Shown: positions 23,475 to 36,372, counted from the first letter of the stretch. The stretch is DNA of 64,000 bases from Margaritispora aquatica (GCA_007644065.1 VJWN01000012.1:237758-301757), one strand, 5' to 3'. Numbers and translations: made by a program. The notes: generated from the sequence alone by a model not told the origin.

Positions 23475-25170
23475 GTTGATGAAGGGCAAAAGAGAGGCTG
23501 CCGGGTTAGGCGATGTGAAGGGAGGACCTCAAAAGAGTGTGAGATAACTGCAGCGTTTTCGAATCCAATGAGGGTTAATCAGACCTTATAGTTCACATCG
23601 CGAAACTCATTTCCCGCTTGTTTAAGACACCCTACCACCTGAGTCGATGCCTCTATTTTGAGTGTTGTTGGACTCTTGTTATTCATCTCACTGTTTCGCC
23701 GATGACTTCGTAACCGATAGAGAAAAGCAAAAAGTCTGAAGACATCTTTACTGTGAAAACCCGAACCCTAGTTCCTCTATTGTGCGTCGAACGAAGTATA
23801 CATAGCACAATTGAACGCGTAAATATCAAGTGTATGTTGCAGTCTATCGAGCATGTGACTTGATAAATGTGTTTTTTCAAGTCCAGGTATCAACCATGAT
23901 CGAGTCGAACTCTGCCTTTGCACTTGTCGTAGAAGCTGTAGCGCCATAAGCTTACTTGACCTCTTGCTCTAAAGCTCAAGGATACAAGACCCTAATAAGG
24001 CAGATCACAACAGCTGAGGTCTTATGGGAGTGTTGTTATTCCTATACTCAATCTCGCTTATTATTACATATCGAGCACACGTTATAACTTTGTGTATCTT
24101 ACTAGGAGATCCGATATATAAATATGCTGTTGTCCTGTCCAACCCACACCCAAGTTACATGGCGACTTTCTTGAAGTATCTATATAATCAGGACTCTATA
24201 GCCTTGAGAGACAATGTATCGCTAACGACTGAAATCATTTCCTCGGTCTTCGCCGATGTAAGACTACCAGGTACCTCCGTAAATTGGCGAGAGCACGGGA
24301 ATTGAGCAAGATCTGACTGAGCACTTGCATGGTATGGCTAAGATCTAGTTCGAGTTTAAGACTCTGGCATTTGGGAAGTCTGGCTTGAAGAGACGAGACG
24401 AGACGATCTTTTATCACTGCGTGGGAGATGAAAGATGAAGAATGATGAGAGACACTGAACCAATCTATCCTCAATCGAGATCGCCTCATGATTTGGGTTC
24501 AAGTCTTAGCAGATCTGCTCTATGGTGTCTGTGTCGGTGTCGGTACAAGCCAAGGCCAGGTCACTTTGTTTTTGAATGTCTTTAACGCAAGGTACCTATT
24601 TACAATGCCCTACGGAGGTACTGTATTGCTGAGTCGAATATCTACTTGAGTAAAGTCTTAGAGATGTTCTGATTCTGGTTCTGAATGGGAATTGCTGCGC
24701 CACCCCCATCTACGAGTCCCCTTTCACCCAGCCACACTTGGGAGTGTTCAAGTTTAGCCAATAATAACGCATTATTTCCCACTGCTGGATCCATATTGCT
24801 TGACATTCACAATTGTCTTAAGTTGCGTTGAAGATACCAAAATGTCAGATCACATCTTTCAATCAAGCACGTGAACGGCTTAAATTGAAGCTTTACCTCA
24901 AAAGCTATCTGAGTATTTAAGGTAGCCTTAGTTCTAGGTAATTCTACACTTGCTTCGACTTCTATTTTGATAAAACTTCAAATAAACCGGAATGCCCTAT
25001 TATAGGTAAGCTGTTGATGCACTTCCAAAATCGCTAGGCATACATGCGCTAGACTGTGCATGCTTACTCATTCGTGACAATATTGACGAGTTATAGCCAA
25101 CTTTAGAGATACTTCAAACAATATCATGATACTGTCGTAAATGAGTCTCCGATTTGGTTAAATCCTTAAC
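23475..25170. other. Gene-poor region
   Basis: About 1.7 kb, AT-rich, with scattered short frames only (for example 24024-24305 plus). No supportable gene. Confidence 0.45.
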
Positions 25171-25299
25171 GAAATTTGAGGCTTCCAGTTGATATTCTAC
25201 TTCTACATGTCCAGCTCAGGCTGATTCTCATCCCTTCATTCCTCTCCTTCATAAACGCTTGATATTTCTTCAACATGTCGACATCCACTCTTGCATCTC
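25171..25299 (+). repeat. Intact partner of the duplicated 5' fragment
   Basis: Leader and first codons of the amidohydrolase gene. The second, decayed copy is at 21967-22096 in the same orientation. Confidence 0.65.
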
Positions 25300-27427
25300 A
25301 CCTCTTACGACTTCGTCTAATCTCAAAATGTGTTCCCCGAGCCAACATACGATCCCTTTCAAACACGTCGGTAAGAAATGTTAGGACGACCGAGATGTCG
25401 AGTAAACAGTTGTCTGGGGTGAAGATCGATAGGGAGAGGTTGTGGAAGGACTTACATTATACCTGTCAGTGGGGGCAGGGTGAAAGATGGGGAGAGTGAG
25501 TTTCAGTATATTTTACTACATTTTTGTTTTTACAAGATTGTATCAATGCTAAGCAAAGGAAATTGTATTCTTGAGCTGGTTTGGGAAGCGATCAAATCCT
25601 CATTCCTAAACACTTGCTTAGATTCTAATAAGTGGTTAACCGAATTCTACAGCCACAGAGTTCGGTTTGTTTGAGTACATTTTCATGTCGATATTCCTTT
25701 CCAAGCTTCCGTCCTGTCTCAATTTAAATATTCTTTATATCTTCATAAGAATTTCTAGCTGAGATTACATAGTGGGGAAACCGACATCGGAATGTCACGC
25801 CTCGCTCTCTCAGATACAGACAAGCAAGCTCGAGATTGGTTCGTCAAAACAACCAAAGAACTTGGCTGTAAAGTCACAATTGATGCTATAGGTAAGTAAT
25901 CTTACCATGTTTCCAACTCACAACTTCCAAGCTTAATTCCTTGTGCTAGGCAATATATTCGCTGTTAGAGCAGGAAGAAAGGATGGGCCACCCACATATG
26001 CCGGCTCACATCTTGATACACAGGTATGAGACTAGAACGCCAACTGAATTACATATCATTCTTACGACCCACTAATGAAACCATAGCCAACAGGAGGACG
26101 ATACGATGGAATTCTTGGTATCCATGCTGGTATAGAAGCTCTAAAAACAATGAACGATATGAACATCGAGACCGAATATCCCACCGGTAAGCTCTCCACC
26201 CCTCTCAGCGATGTGCAGACAAATTTGAGCTAATATCGCAGGTGTCGTCAACTGGACAAACGAAGAAGGAGCAAGATTCCCAATTTCCATGGTCGCTTCT
26301 CGAGTCTGGGCTGGTGATCTCCCTTTAGAACACGCACACAACCTCCTCTCAGTCGGCGCCAACCCTGTGTCCCAGAAATCAGAGCTAGAAAGGATAGGGT
26401 ATTTAGGTAACGTGCCAGCGAGTCACGAGGCGAATCCAATAGGTGCTCATTTCGAGCTTCATATCGAGCAAGGTAGGTGATGCTTTCGTCATCCATCAAA
26501 ATCCTTCGCTCTATCCAGTGACTGGTGAGCCTTCTTGTTAAGAACACTCCAGGTCCAATCCTCGAGAATTCAAACCAAAAAATCGGAGTCGTAGAAGGCG
26601 TACAAGCCTACCAATGGTGGACCATAACCATCACCGGCCAGGACTGCCACACTGGGACGACGGACTTCGCGAACCGCAGCGATGCCATGCTCGTAGCCGC
26701 AAAATGCATCGTGCATTCCCATAACGCCGCTGCTCAACTAGGCTGTCTCGCATCAACGGGAATTTTGACGCTCAAGCCTGGCTCCACGAACACTGTTCCT
26801 GGCGAAGTGACATTCTCACTGGATATCAGGTCGAAAGATAACGATGTGCTTCTTGAGCTGCAGGAGGAGTTGGTGAGAGGGTTTGAGTTACTGGCGGAAA
26901 GCCAGGAAGTTGACGTGGAGAAGTCAGGGTGGCATGGCACGGATGATCGGACGTGGGATCTGGTGAAGAGGTTGGATGAAATGGGAATTAGAGGGAGAGG
27001 ATGCAAGGTTACTTGGAAGTGTGATACGGATTTTCCGGCAACGAGATTCCATGATGATTGCATACGATGCGTAGAGGAGAGTGCGGATGATATGCTTGGG
27101 TTGTCGTCGAAGGGTATGCAGAGGATGACTTCTGGAGCTGGTCACGATAGGTGAGTGCCAACCAATCGTATGATTTTATATGACTGACTTTCAAAGTGTA
27201 AATACTTCTCGGAGGGCACCAACTTCAATGTGAGTGCTTCAAGAGACATGGTAGCAAAACTTTTCGCTGACACATTTAGGATCTTTGTTCCATGTCGTGG
27301 TGGAGTAAGCCATAACCCAGCCGAATACTGCAGTCCAGAAGATTGTGGCAATGGCGCACAAGTCCTACTAGGAGCAATGCTGCGATACGACAAATTAAGA
27401 GCAGAGAGAGGAGCGCAAGGAACATAG
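25275..27427 (+). CDS. M20-family amidohydrolase (N-carbamoyl amino acid / beta-ureidopropionase type)
   Basis: Eight exons (25275-25495, 25773-25891, 25950-26023, 26087-26186, 26242-26472, 26553-27150, 27197-27229, 27280-27427) give 507 residues. The first 40 or so residues are basic and hydroxylated with no acids (MSTSTLASHLLRLRLISKCV ... RNVR), like a mitochondrial presequence. Metal-binding motifs are in AGSHLDTQ, PTGGRYDG, NEEGARFP, HFELHIEQG and the C-terminal VSHNPAEYCSPEDC; GQDCHTGTT is in the dimerisation lid. Family members hydrolyse N-carbamoyl amino acids, beta-ureidopropionate or allantoate, releasing CO2 and ammonia in nitrogen scavenging. Substrate cannot be fixed by eye. The 278-nt first intron is long and its join (RWG-DGETDIGMSRL) is the least certain. 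Confidence 0.88.
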
Positions 27428-27609
27428 CCCGTGAGCAATTTATACAGAGTAACAAAAAACTGCATGGCTTTCACTCGTACGACTTGTCGCAAAACTCCCA
27501 TCTATCATATTGCCTCTCAATGACTTGTATGGTACACAGCCCTTCGTAAAACTGCTCCTTTCACCGTCATCCTCCCATTTCCTCTTTCCCATTCCATCAT
27601 ATACATCCT

Positions 27610-28103
27610 CTATTGGTCGAGTCGGGTAGGGAAAGTTCCGTTACCTACAAGCAATTTCATCAGTACCTCCCTCCAACTCCAGCTTAGAATACTCACCACG
27701 CTGATCATCCCATCTCTCGCACCAGGCACTTGGGCACAATGACTTGTAAGCCAAGAAGAACTGTCTGTGTGTTAGGGCGTACTCCAACTTCTCAATTGAC
27801 CTCTCCGTACCTGACGGCAAGGTGCAAAGTCCTCGCCCTTGGCTAGGATGCACTTGTGGTAATCGACATAGTTTTGCCAGCAGTGCTTGGTCTGGTTCTG
27901 GTTCGGGAAGCGGGCATCAAAGCCTAAACGTAAATGGAATCAATTGTCTGCTATCGAGCTTGTGAGAGGGAGGGTGGGTAAGTACCAGCTGTGGCGGGCA
28001 AAAGTTAGCATTCAAAATCATGCCATTCCCAGAAATCTGCGGTATAGAGGAACTTACCAGTTACGAACTTGAAGGGCTTGGTTTCGCGGTCGCTGTCAGA
28101 CAT
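27610..28103 (-). CDS. COX12: Cytochrome c oxidase subunit VIb (Cox12), with a 3-nt exon
   Basis: Five exons (28103-28058, 27988-27986, 27923-27811, 27760-27697, 27644-27610) give 86 residues, normal for Cox12. The twin CX9C/CX10C motif is visible: [14 protein letters not shown] and [18 protein letters not shown]. It is imported through the Mia40 pathway and caps complex IV on the intermembrane-space side. The second exon is only CTG. With it the join reads [13 protein letters not shown], which I recall as the usual family sequence; skipping it still keeps frame and drops one Ala. Both flanking introns are normal size (69 and 62 nt). Divergent from the next gene, which also encodes a respiratory-chain protein. 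Confidence 0.9.
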
Positions 28104-28365
28104 GATTGCGATTTCTGTATCGAGGCGAGGGAGTGGAGAGGTGAGATTGCGTGTTTGGGAGGTTCAATTGAGGAGGAGGAGCTTGGTGGAAGTGATTGTT
28201 CGGTCGTCGTCGGGACAGACGTCGGTCGGCAATTTTAGCGCGGAAACAGTCAGGCCCCAATTCTCAGACCACCGAGCGAGCTCCCTGGACGTCGACGTCT
28301 TGCTTGAATTTCTCTACCACCACGACCCTACAGAACGCAATTGATCCATCGCGAAATCAGTCACG
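28104..28365. promoter_or_regulatory. Bidirectional promoter of COX12 and the MLRQ-like gene
   Basis: 262 bp separate two divergent ATGs, both for small respiratory-chain proteins. Co-regulation is inferred from this layout; no factor site was identified. Confidence 0.5.
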
Positions 28366-28835
28366 ATGCAGAACACCGCTGTGAGACTCAGTATGTTTAA
28401 GCCTACCCAGAGGTTTATGGCTATGCCAGTAAGTGAAGCTGTTGGCTTTGTACCCTTTAAGATTGCATGAACTGACTTCTTGGTTGCAGAATGAGGAGCA
28501 AAGAGGTACGTGATAATGGCCTCGAAGACAGCTGAGGGCTTGGAAATTTGGGGCAGGGTCAATTGGGTCGGGAGGAGGCAGAGAGAGGGAATTGAGGACT
28601 AATTGGCTGAATGCAGCTCACACCATCTCCCAACGCATACGACAGCTCCGAAAGATGCCACCCGAGTTGATCCCCCTTGGTACGCATACCCCATTGACAC
28701 CGGCAGGAGGCACTGACTCATGGGATTATAGGCATCGTTGTTGCCGTCGCTGTTGGAGCTGCTGGTTACTCCTTGGTCCGAAAGTTGATCGTCGACAAGC
28801 AGATGAGACTAACCCGCCAAAACCGAAAGGATTAG
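28366..28835 (+). CDS. Small inner-membrane protein, NDUFA4/MLRQ (B12D)-like
   Basis: Four exons (28366-28428, 28490-28505, 28617-28679, 28732-28835) give 81 residues. The second exon is 16 nt. A basic amphipathic start (MQNTAVRLSMFKPTQRF) looks like a mitochondrial targeting sequence. Then come RKMPPELIPLG, a single membrane span (IVVAVAVGAAGYSLVRKLIV) and a polar tail (MRLTRQNRKD). The P-P-E-L followed by a short Gly-rich span is typical of MLRQ/B12D proteins, which associate with complex I or IV in the mitochondrial inner membrane. The family assignment rests on short motifs only. It shares its promoter region with COX12. Confidence 0.7.
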
Positions 28836-29155
28836 ATCTATGGACATGGATGGGGCAGCAAGGCATTGGGGGATGGCTTGGATGTTGGGCAGATAGAATG
28901 GAAGGCCACTTCTGGGACGATGTACAAATCAATGGGGTTCTCGCTTGGTGTCGAATAAACATCATGTTCCATTTCTCTGGTGCCATGTCCAGACCCTTTG
29001 TAGACGGACTCGTGAAACAAACCGTGAACTCCTGGGAATTCCACCCTCCAACGCCACAGTAATGCATACCAAGTGTTCGAAGGGACACATAGATCCCCCG
29101 CCTATCTTCAAAGCCTTCCTCCAGACCTGCCAATTGACAAACTTTACTTTAAATC
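28836..29155. other. 3' to 3' intergenic
   Basis: Between convergent genes. Overlapping short frames only. Confidence 0.5.
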
Positions 29156-29718
29156 CTACGCTGGCTTTGGCCCAGCAACATCTAATCCCTCAAGACCTTG
29201 CATTGGATCATCAGGTCTATCTTCTGCATTTGACTTTGCTCTGTCAGCTGTCAACTTATCCTCCTCACTGACAGCATTCTCGGCAAGCCAGCCCTCCTAT
29301 TTTAGATATTAGTATTTTTGATTCCGAATAAACACAAGCTGATCGTACCTGTTCCCATAATGCCGTCTTGCTTCCAAGTCCCTCATTGACATTCTTTGGA
29401 GCTTTTGCTTGGTTGACTTTGATAACTTTTCCAAAAAGCTCGGCCTGATCCATATTGTCAATGGCATCTTTGATGTCGTCTGGATCCTCAAATTCAACGT
29501 AACCAAACCCCCGATGTGGCTCTGTTGAACTTGGAGCCTCTGGCTTTCTATATAAATGATTAGTTAATAAGCTTCAGTGAGATAGATGAGACTTACGGAA
29601 TGGTAACGTCGGCGATCTCACCAAAGGGTAGAAACGCAGCGTGAAGACTCTCAACATTAACCATATGAGAGAGACCCCCAACGTAGATCGTAGCTTTCCA
29701 TCTTGTTGAATCCGACAT
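29156..29718 (-). CDS. RRM protein resembling the RNA-binding half of Cyp33/PPIE
   Basis: Three exons (29718-29597, 29547-29349, 29296-29156) give 153 residues. One RRM at about 9-87 has RNP2 IYVGGL and RNP1 RGFGYVEF. It also has the helix and loop typical of Cyp33 (ESLHAAFLPFGEIADVTIP, AIDNMDQAELFGKVIKVNQAK). Human PPIE joins such an RRM to a cyclophilin domain, but here the frame ends after an acidic tail (GWLAENAVSEEDKLTADRAK) with no isomerase. The protein is probably a nuclear spliceosome or mRNA factor; that is inferred from the family. The stop is well defined and no downstream exon for a cyclophilin is seen before the next gene. Confidence 0.88.
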
Positions 29719-30022
29719 CTTAAAAGTTGAGTTTGTTATTGGTTACTCAATTTCTCAGCGCAGACTTGCCGTAGGTTGAAATCTCCATGATTTCAATGTC
29801 ACGTGTCAAGCTTCTGGGGAAATGTGTCCGTCTCTGTTAAGTTGGACACCTGGAACGCACTTAGATATCCTACCACATTGCAACCTCCATACTGTCGCAA
29901 CTCAGATGCCAATCGCGCTTTCTTTATCTTCTTAAGCATCTGCGAAGTCCAAATTCACACCCTCGACCGAAAGAACCTCACAAATTGCCTAAACTGCGAC
30001 ACTACACTACCACTTCCCTACA
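29719..30022. promoter_or_regulatory. Divergent promoter region of the RRM gene and SEC31
   Basis: 304 bp between opposing start codons. No specific site recognised. Confidence 0.45.
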
Positions 30023-33000
30023 ATGGTGCGGTTACGAGAGATCCCTCGCACGGCTGCGTTTGCATTCTCCCCAGGGTCAGAGTCTCCTTTGGTGGTGACT
30101 GGAACTAGAGCCGGCGCTGTAGACGCAGATTTCTCGGACGAGACGAAGCTAGAGCTATGGGATCTAAGCTTGGATGACCTGGAGCAGGGCGTGGAGCTCC
30201 AACCTATCGTTACCATTGTCACAGACTCGGCGTACGTGAATCTTTCATATATTGCAGACTAATCCGCTAATATGACTTTTTCATCAGCTTCTACGATATT
30301 GTATGGGGACCTGCGAGCGAGGACCATCCGCGGGGCATTATTGCAGGAGGTCTCGAGAATGGCTCCCTCGACCTGTGGGATGCTGAGAAACTCATTAAGG
30401 GCGAAGATGCTCATATGTCACGGACCTCGAAGCATACTGGCGCTATTAAGTCTTTGCAGTTCAATCCACTGAAGCCAACCATCTTGGCTACTGCCGGCGC
30501 AAAGGGCGAGCTGTTCATTTACGATGTTAAGAATATTCAGGAACCATTTAGACTAGGCACCGCAGCCGCACGAGCAGATGATCTAGAATGCGTTGCATGG
30601 AATAGGCTGGTCCCTCACATTCTCGCGACAGGAGGTAGTGGAGGATTTGTCACAGTTTGGGATCTGAAGACCAAGAAGGCCTCGATTACCCTGAATAACA
30701 ACCGTAAAGCTGTTGGAGCAATTGCATGGGATCCAAAGACCTCGACTAAGCTTTTGACAGCTACACCAGACGACTCAACACCTGTTATCTTGTTGTGGGA
30801 CCTCAGGAATTCCAATGCTCCAGAGCGCACTTTGCAGGGTCATGATATGGGGATTCTGTCTTTGTCGTGGTGTGAGCAAGACAGTGACCTTTTATTGTCT
30901 TGCGGAAAGGACAACAGGACGTTGATTTGGAATCCTCAAACTGGAGAAAATCTAGGTGAATTTCCCGAAGTCACCAACTGGACTTTCCAAACGCGCTTCA
31001 ACCCACATAATCCAGCACTCTCTGCAACTGCTTCTTTTGATGGCAAGATTTGCATCCAAACTCTTCAGAACACTAACCCTAAGGCGGACAAATCTCCTGC
31101 CCAAGGACCAACTGATGGCGAGGATTTCTTCACAAGAGCTCAGACGCAACCACAGGGCGCATCGTTCACTTTGAGGACTGCTCCAAAGTGGATGGAGCGG
31201 CCAGCTGGTGCATCTTTCGGATTTGGAGGAAAACTTGTCAGCTATAAACAAACCAAGACCGCGATTGGTCGACCAAGAGCATCTGAAATTACGATTTCTA
31301 CATTCTCTGTCGATTCAGAAGTAGGATCTGCAACAGTGGCTTTTGAGAAGTCAATTGTTGCTGGGGATATTAGTAGCATCTGTGAGACTCATATTGCTCA
31401 ATCCAAGAGCGAGGAGGAGAAGGCCGATTGGAAGGTTATCGAGACCTTGATATCTGATAATCCTCGAAAGAAGGTTATCGAGTATTTAGGATTCACTGGC
31501 GATGCAGAGGAGATATCCAACGGCGTATCAGGTCTGGATCTGGATGAAGCTACGGAAGACACCGAAGAGCCTGAAGTCACTGAGGTCAAAAACAGCAGAC
31601 TCTCGACTCTGTTTGATGGTGCTGATGGAGACGACTTCCTTTCCAGCATTCCAGCGACGAAAGGTGCTAAGACCGATAATCCTTTCCATCTGTTTTCTGA
31701 CTCGGACTCGGCTGCCGAGAAGCAGATCACCAAGGCATTAATGATTGGCCAATTCGAGAAAGCAATGACAATCTGTCTTAAGCAGGACCGTATTGCAGAT
31801 GCCCTTATCATTGCAAATTGTGGTGGAAAGGAGTTGCTAGAGAAAGCACAATCCGCCTACTTGTCACGAAAGACAGGGGGACCCAACTATCTTCGCTTAT
31901 TGACTTCGGTCATCGGAAAGAACCTCTGGGACGTTGTCTACAACGCAGATTTGTCTAACTGGAAAGAGGCTATGGCAACACTGTGCACATATGCTGATCC
32001 TACCGAGTTCCCTGACCTCTGTGAAGCTCTTGGAGACAGAATTATGGAGTCTGGATCCCTCAAAGATGCCGCATTCTGCTACATGATTGGCTCCAAGTTG
32101 GAAAAAGTCATTGGTATCTGGATTACTGAACTTGAGGCTTCCGAGAAGGCTGGTATCGAGGAACTTTCGGAAGGCTCCTCTTATTCTGTCCACGCCAAAT
32201 CACTGCAGAGTTTCATCGAGAAGGTCACTGTGTTCCGCGATGTCACGAAGTTCCAAGATAACGAGCAAGGTTTGGCTTCCGACTGGAAACTCTCGGCACT
32301 GTACGAGAAATATAATGAGTATGCTGATATTGTTGCGGCTGATGGATATCTGTCGATTGCGGAGAGATACCTCAATCTGCTTCCAAAGCAATATCCTGCG
32401 GCGGAAGTTGCTCGCAACCGTGTCAATATTGCCTCAGGCAAGACAAAACCCGTGGCCAAAGCAGTTCAACAACCAGCATCTAGAGCTGCTCAGCGTGCTC
32501 AAGCTGGAACTGGCTATCAACCCATGACCACACCAACAGCTGCTTCCGTGCGTCCAGCCGCCAACAATTTTGTTCCTACGACTCCAGCTGCGCCGGCAGT
32601 TTCTAATCCTTACGCCCCACCTGCCAATCCATATGCGCCTCAATCAGGGTACCAACCTCCGCAACAGCAGCAACAGTCTGGATATGCTCCTTATGGACAG
32701 AACTTCAACACTCCAGCAGCTCCAGCTTATGGTGCACCACCTCCACAATTCGGTGCGCCACCTCGAAACAGCACTCCTTCTGGTCCTCCACCCAAGATAC
32801 ACAAGGATGTTGGCCAATGGAATGACACACCAATGGTGACTAAGCCCCCTATTGCTAGGCGAAGCACACCTTCAGTAGCACCTGTCACTTCTCCATTTCC
32901 AAACCAACAAAACTTATCAATGCCTCCACCTTCCAATCCGTATGGCTCCAGAGCCACACCTACTCCTCCTCCTCCTCCACCAAAAGGACCTGCTATCAAC

Positions 33001-33933
33001 CGTGTATCTTCACCATTAACCAGTGGAAATCCAGCTTTCCAAAACCAACCGCGGCCCTCATCAGCAGCAAATCATTATGCTCCCCAGGTTCCCAGCTCTC
33101 CTGCCATGCAATTTGGCCATCCGCAAGGACCGCCAGCTATCCATCGTGGTCAGTCGCCATACAATGCTCCACCAACTGGTCCACCTCCGTCAAACAGATA
33201 TGCACCAGCACCTGGTTCTCAGCAGTACAACCAACCCCCAGGACCACAAGGTCAGATTGCCCCTCCACCCCAGCCAGGTAACAGACCTCCACCACCAGTC
33301 AACCCTTACGCTCCTCAAGGCAACGCCCCGAACCAATATGCCCCGTCCCAGTCCCCATACGAAGCATCTCAGCCACCCCCTTCAGCATATGGACAGCAAG
33401 GCCCACCACCATCTTCCCAAGCTCCACCTCAGGGACCTCCCCAAGGCCCACCACAAGGAGGTTCTAGGCCTCCAACTGGTCCCCCACCTAGAGCTAGTGC
33501 CCCAGTTGCTGCTGCTCCACCGCCAAAAGCCAAGCACCCAGCAGGAGACAGGTCCCATATTCCATCATATGCTCAGGCTATGGTAGAGATCTTCACAGGT
33601 GATATGCAGCGAGTGGCCTCGAAGGCTCCTGCTTCATTTGCCCCTCAAGTCAAGGATACCCAGAAGCGACTCAATATTCTCTTTGATCACCTGAACAACG
33701 AAGAGCTCCTCAAATCAGACACAATTGCCAAACTCAGCGAGCTGGCACAGGCTTTGCAGGCAAAGGACTATGAGGCCGCTACTAAGATGCAGGTGGATAT
33801 TCAGCGGGAAAAGACCGACGAGTGTGGCAACTGGATGGTAAGTTAACAGCACTTTCTTCAAATAAAACACGCAAGCTAACAGAAACAGGTTGGTGTTAAG
33901 CGATTAATTGGCATGAGCAAGGCTACGCCTTAG
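30023..33933 (+). CDS. SEC31: COPII outer-coat protein Sec31
   Basis: Three exons (30023-30231, 30288-33837, 33889-33933) give 1267 residues, the size expected for fungal Sec31. The N-terminus starts [17 protein letters not shown] and forms a seven-blade WD40 propeller to about residue 370 (for example [52 protein letters not shown]). An alpha-solenoid with the insertion blade follows ([35 protein letters not shown]). Then come a long Pro/Gln-rich disordered region of about 400 residues (binding sites for Sec13 and Sec23) and a conserved C-terminal helical domain ([33 protein letters not shown]). It builds the outer cage of ER exit vesicles. The last 15 codons sit in a separate exon. Confidence 0.96.
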
Positions 33934-35040
33934 TTGATATGATTCGGAAGCTAGTGTAGTTCTGTGTCGGACCGGCAGCGTGCAGCCCGTAGCTGTAAAA
34001 ATAAATAAAGCGAGCATTGATAGATGATACTTTTTTCATGCCTTCCATGATAAATGACTTACGTCCCGAATATAATGTCATATTCTCTCGCGTACTTTCA
34101 TTCTCAGTCTGCAGCGCAGATGACAAAATCTACTTATATACTTGTGTTTCATTCCCTTCCGATAGAACTTGGAAGTTATGACGCCCCAGACGTATGCACG
34201 TCTTCCTATCATCCTTCAGTCTCTACAAATCACCCACATCATCACTGTGCCTCCAGCCTTCACATACACACACTAATCTACCGATTTCCCAGCCACTCCA
34301 TTCCTACAGTGCAAATCTCGACTGGCACATCAACCCATCAACCTGATCCGCCTCAAAAGATGTAATTCAAAATCACAAGCTTTCAAACTCATCCACACCG
34401 ACAGCTCTAGATTGAAATTCATGATTATTCGTAAAATACTCTAAAGTCTAGTCTACATACAATACACCAATCTCTACTCGTACGCAGTCGTGCAAGCATA
34501 CAACCATACAACCATACATACAAACCTCACAATAATTCAACAAAAAGTTCGCTTTTCGCCACTTCTCCCTTTACTCCATAAGTACTGTACAGAGCCAGGT
34601 AGGAGAATATCATACATAAAATAACCAAACTCCCTGTCTCGCTTTTGTCCTGTCCAAGTTCTGTGGAGTATTATGTATGTCTCTAATGTCCTTAACGCCT
34701 ATGTGCCTCTATACCACATTGTTGACTGTCGATTACACATTCATAGCAATACAGGATAGATAGTAATACCGGACTTCCATCGCACCCCATCGCCAGCTTG
34801 AAAACCCGCTTTTCACCCCAAATTGGGAGATTGTGCACATGCCGCCGTGTTCTAGCTGATGCTAGAACATAAGACGATGAGCAGAGATACCAATCCCGCA
34901 CAATTGGTTTCCTATGATTATGATTATGAAGATAATACCCAACCCAAGCAGTTCAAAATTCCAAACAAATAACCCAAGCAAAACCAAACAGAATAAAAAA
35001 CAGCAATCTACGCACACGCATCTCACATGCATATAAATGC
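33934..35040. other. Intergenic between convergent genes
   Basis: About 1.1 kb of AT-rich sequence, including ACAACCATAC repeats near 34500. No coding signal. Confidence 0.5.
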
Positions 35041-36372
35041 TCAACATGACGCATCTGGATGAATACTGCCATTATACCATCTTCTCACAGCCACAGGAGT
35101 TTGATCTGGTCGCTTGGTGACTAAACGTTGTCGACCACGCTGATATCGACGCCGGTAGAGAATGCCGCAGGTACCGCAGTGGTTGTGGGCGTCCGAATAT
35201 TCTTTAGGATCACAAGTGGTGAATTTCTGGCAGGGCCCGCCGCAAAATGTTAGGTTGGGAGGGATGATGGAAGTCCGTGGGTTAGCGGATCGGAGGTGGT
35301 GGTGGAGCTCGCAGTGGGCGGGATAGTAGAGCGCTGGGAGGCCTTGAAGCGAGTTAGTTGTGCTCTGGAGGGGGATTAAGACTATATGGAGGAGAAGAAA
35401 AGTAGGAGGTGAAAGTTAGAAGGGATGGTAGCGTAGGGAAACATACAATGCTTGCACGACGGATCAGGCTCCTTGTACGGAATCGGTGTATTTGAGTTTG
35501 GTGAACCAAGCCTGAGATTCTTGATATCCTCGATTCTGAGATCCCACATACGAGAGTCGACGAGATTGTCAAAGACATGCTTCAGCTTGCGACTTCAATG
35601 CTAAAGTCAGCATTATGAACTCTATCATTTTCAAAGAACATAGAAGTACAAAGCGGAGTATAATTGCATACCTTGCTAAACCTAAACAAATCGCATCAAT
35701 CTTGCTCTTACAAAATCTGAATATCAACTGGTGAATTTCTGACGAAAGTTTCAGGAAGTAAGGCGCCGCCAGCTTTCCTCCATTTGGTGCTGGGGCATTG
35801 GGTTTAGTTACTAATGCTTTCTGCTTGCCGGTGGAGGCAGATTTCTGCTTGGTGGCTATGAGTGGAGATTGAGTATCAGATGGTGTTGATTCTAAATTTG
35901 TCTCAGGTTTTGTGAACTTCCTCACCAAATCAGTGAAGGTGTCTACATCATCTGATTCAAGAGGTAGACCATGTAGTGATAGTGAGAGGTTGGGTGGTAG
36001 CGATAAGTCTAAATTCGTGAATGTGTTATTCATGCTGTGTCCTGGGATTGATGTCTGTGTAAATGAATTATGTGTATTGCCAGCCTCGCTGTTCGTGGGG
36101 TCGTGACTGCTTTCCATCATCTCACGATCGACAGGGCCATCAACGAGATTTAAATGCGGATGTGAGGCAGTTTCAACCTTTAAATGATTTCCAGTAGATC
36201 CGGGAGAGAACGAATTGACAGGAACAGCAGGTGAGCAAGGCGAAGAAGAAGAAGATATATTTATATTTGATGTTGCCTGTTTCGAGCCAGATCTTTTGGA
36301 AACCTTAATTTTGTCGACAGACTGTCTTCTTTTGGTTCTGTTGCGGAAGATTTTTTTGAGCTTCTGATACAT
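35041..36372 (-). CDS. F-box-like protein with C-terminal Cys cluster, function unknown
   Basis: Three exons (36372-35672, 35592-35447, 35381-35041) give 395 residues. The first 200 or so residues are basic then Ser/Thr-rich and probably disordered. At about 205-250 is an F-box-like segment (APYFLKLSSEIHQLIFRFC, then DAICLGLASRKLKHVF), split by the first intron. The C-terminal third is cysteine- and histidine-rich (FCGGPCQKFTTCD, HNHCGTCGILYRRRYQRGRQ), suggesting a small zinc-binding unit. F-box proteins usually bring substrates to SCF ubiquitin ligases; that role is inferred from a weak motif. The first intron's acceptor (TTGAAG) is weak and was chosen because the more obvious TTTAG leads straight to a stop. 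Confidence 0.75.
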
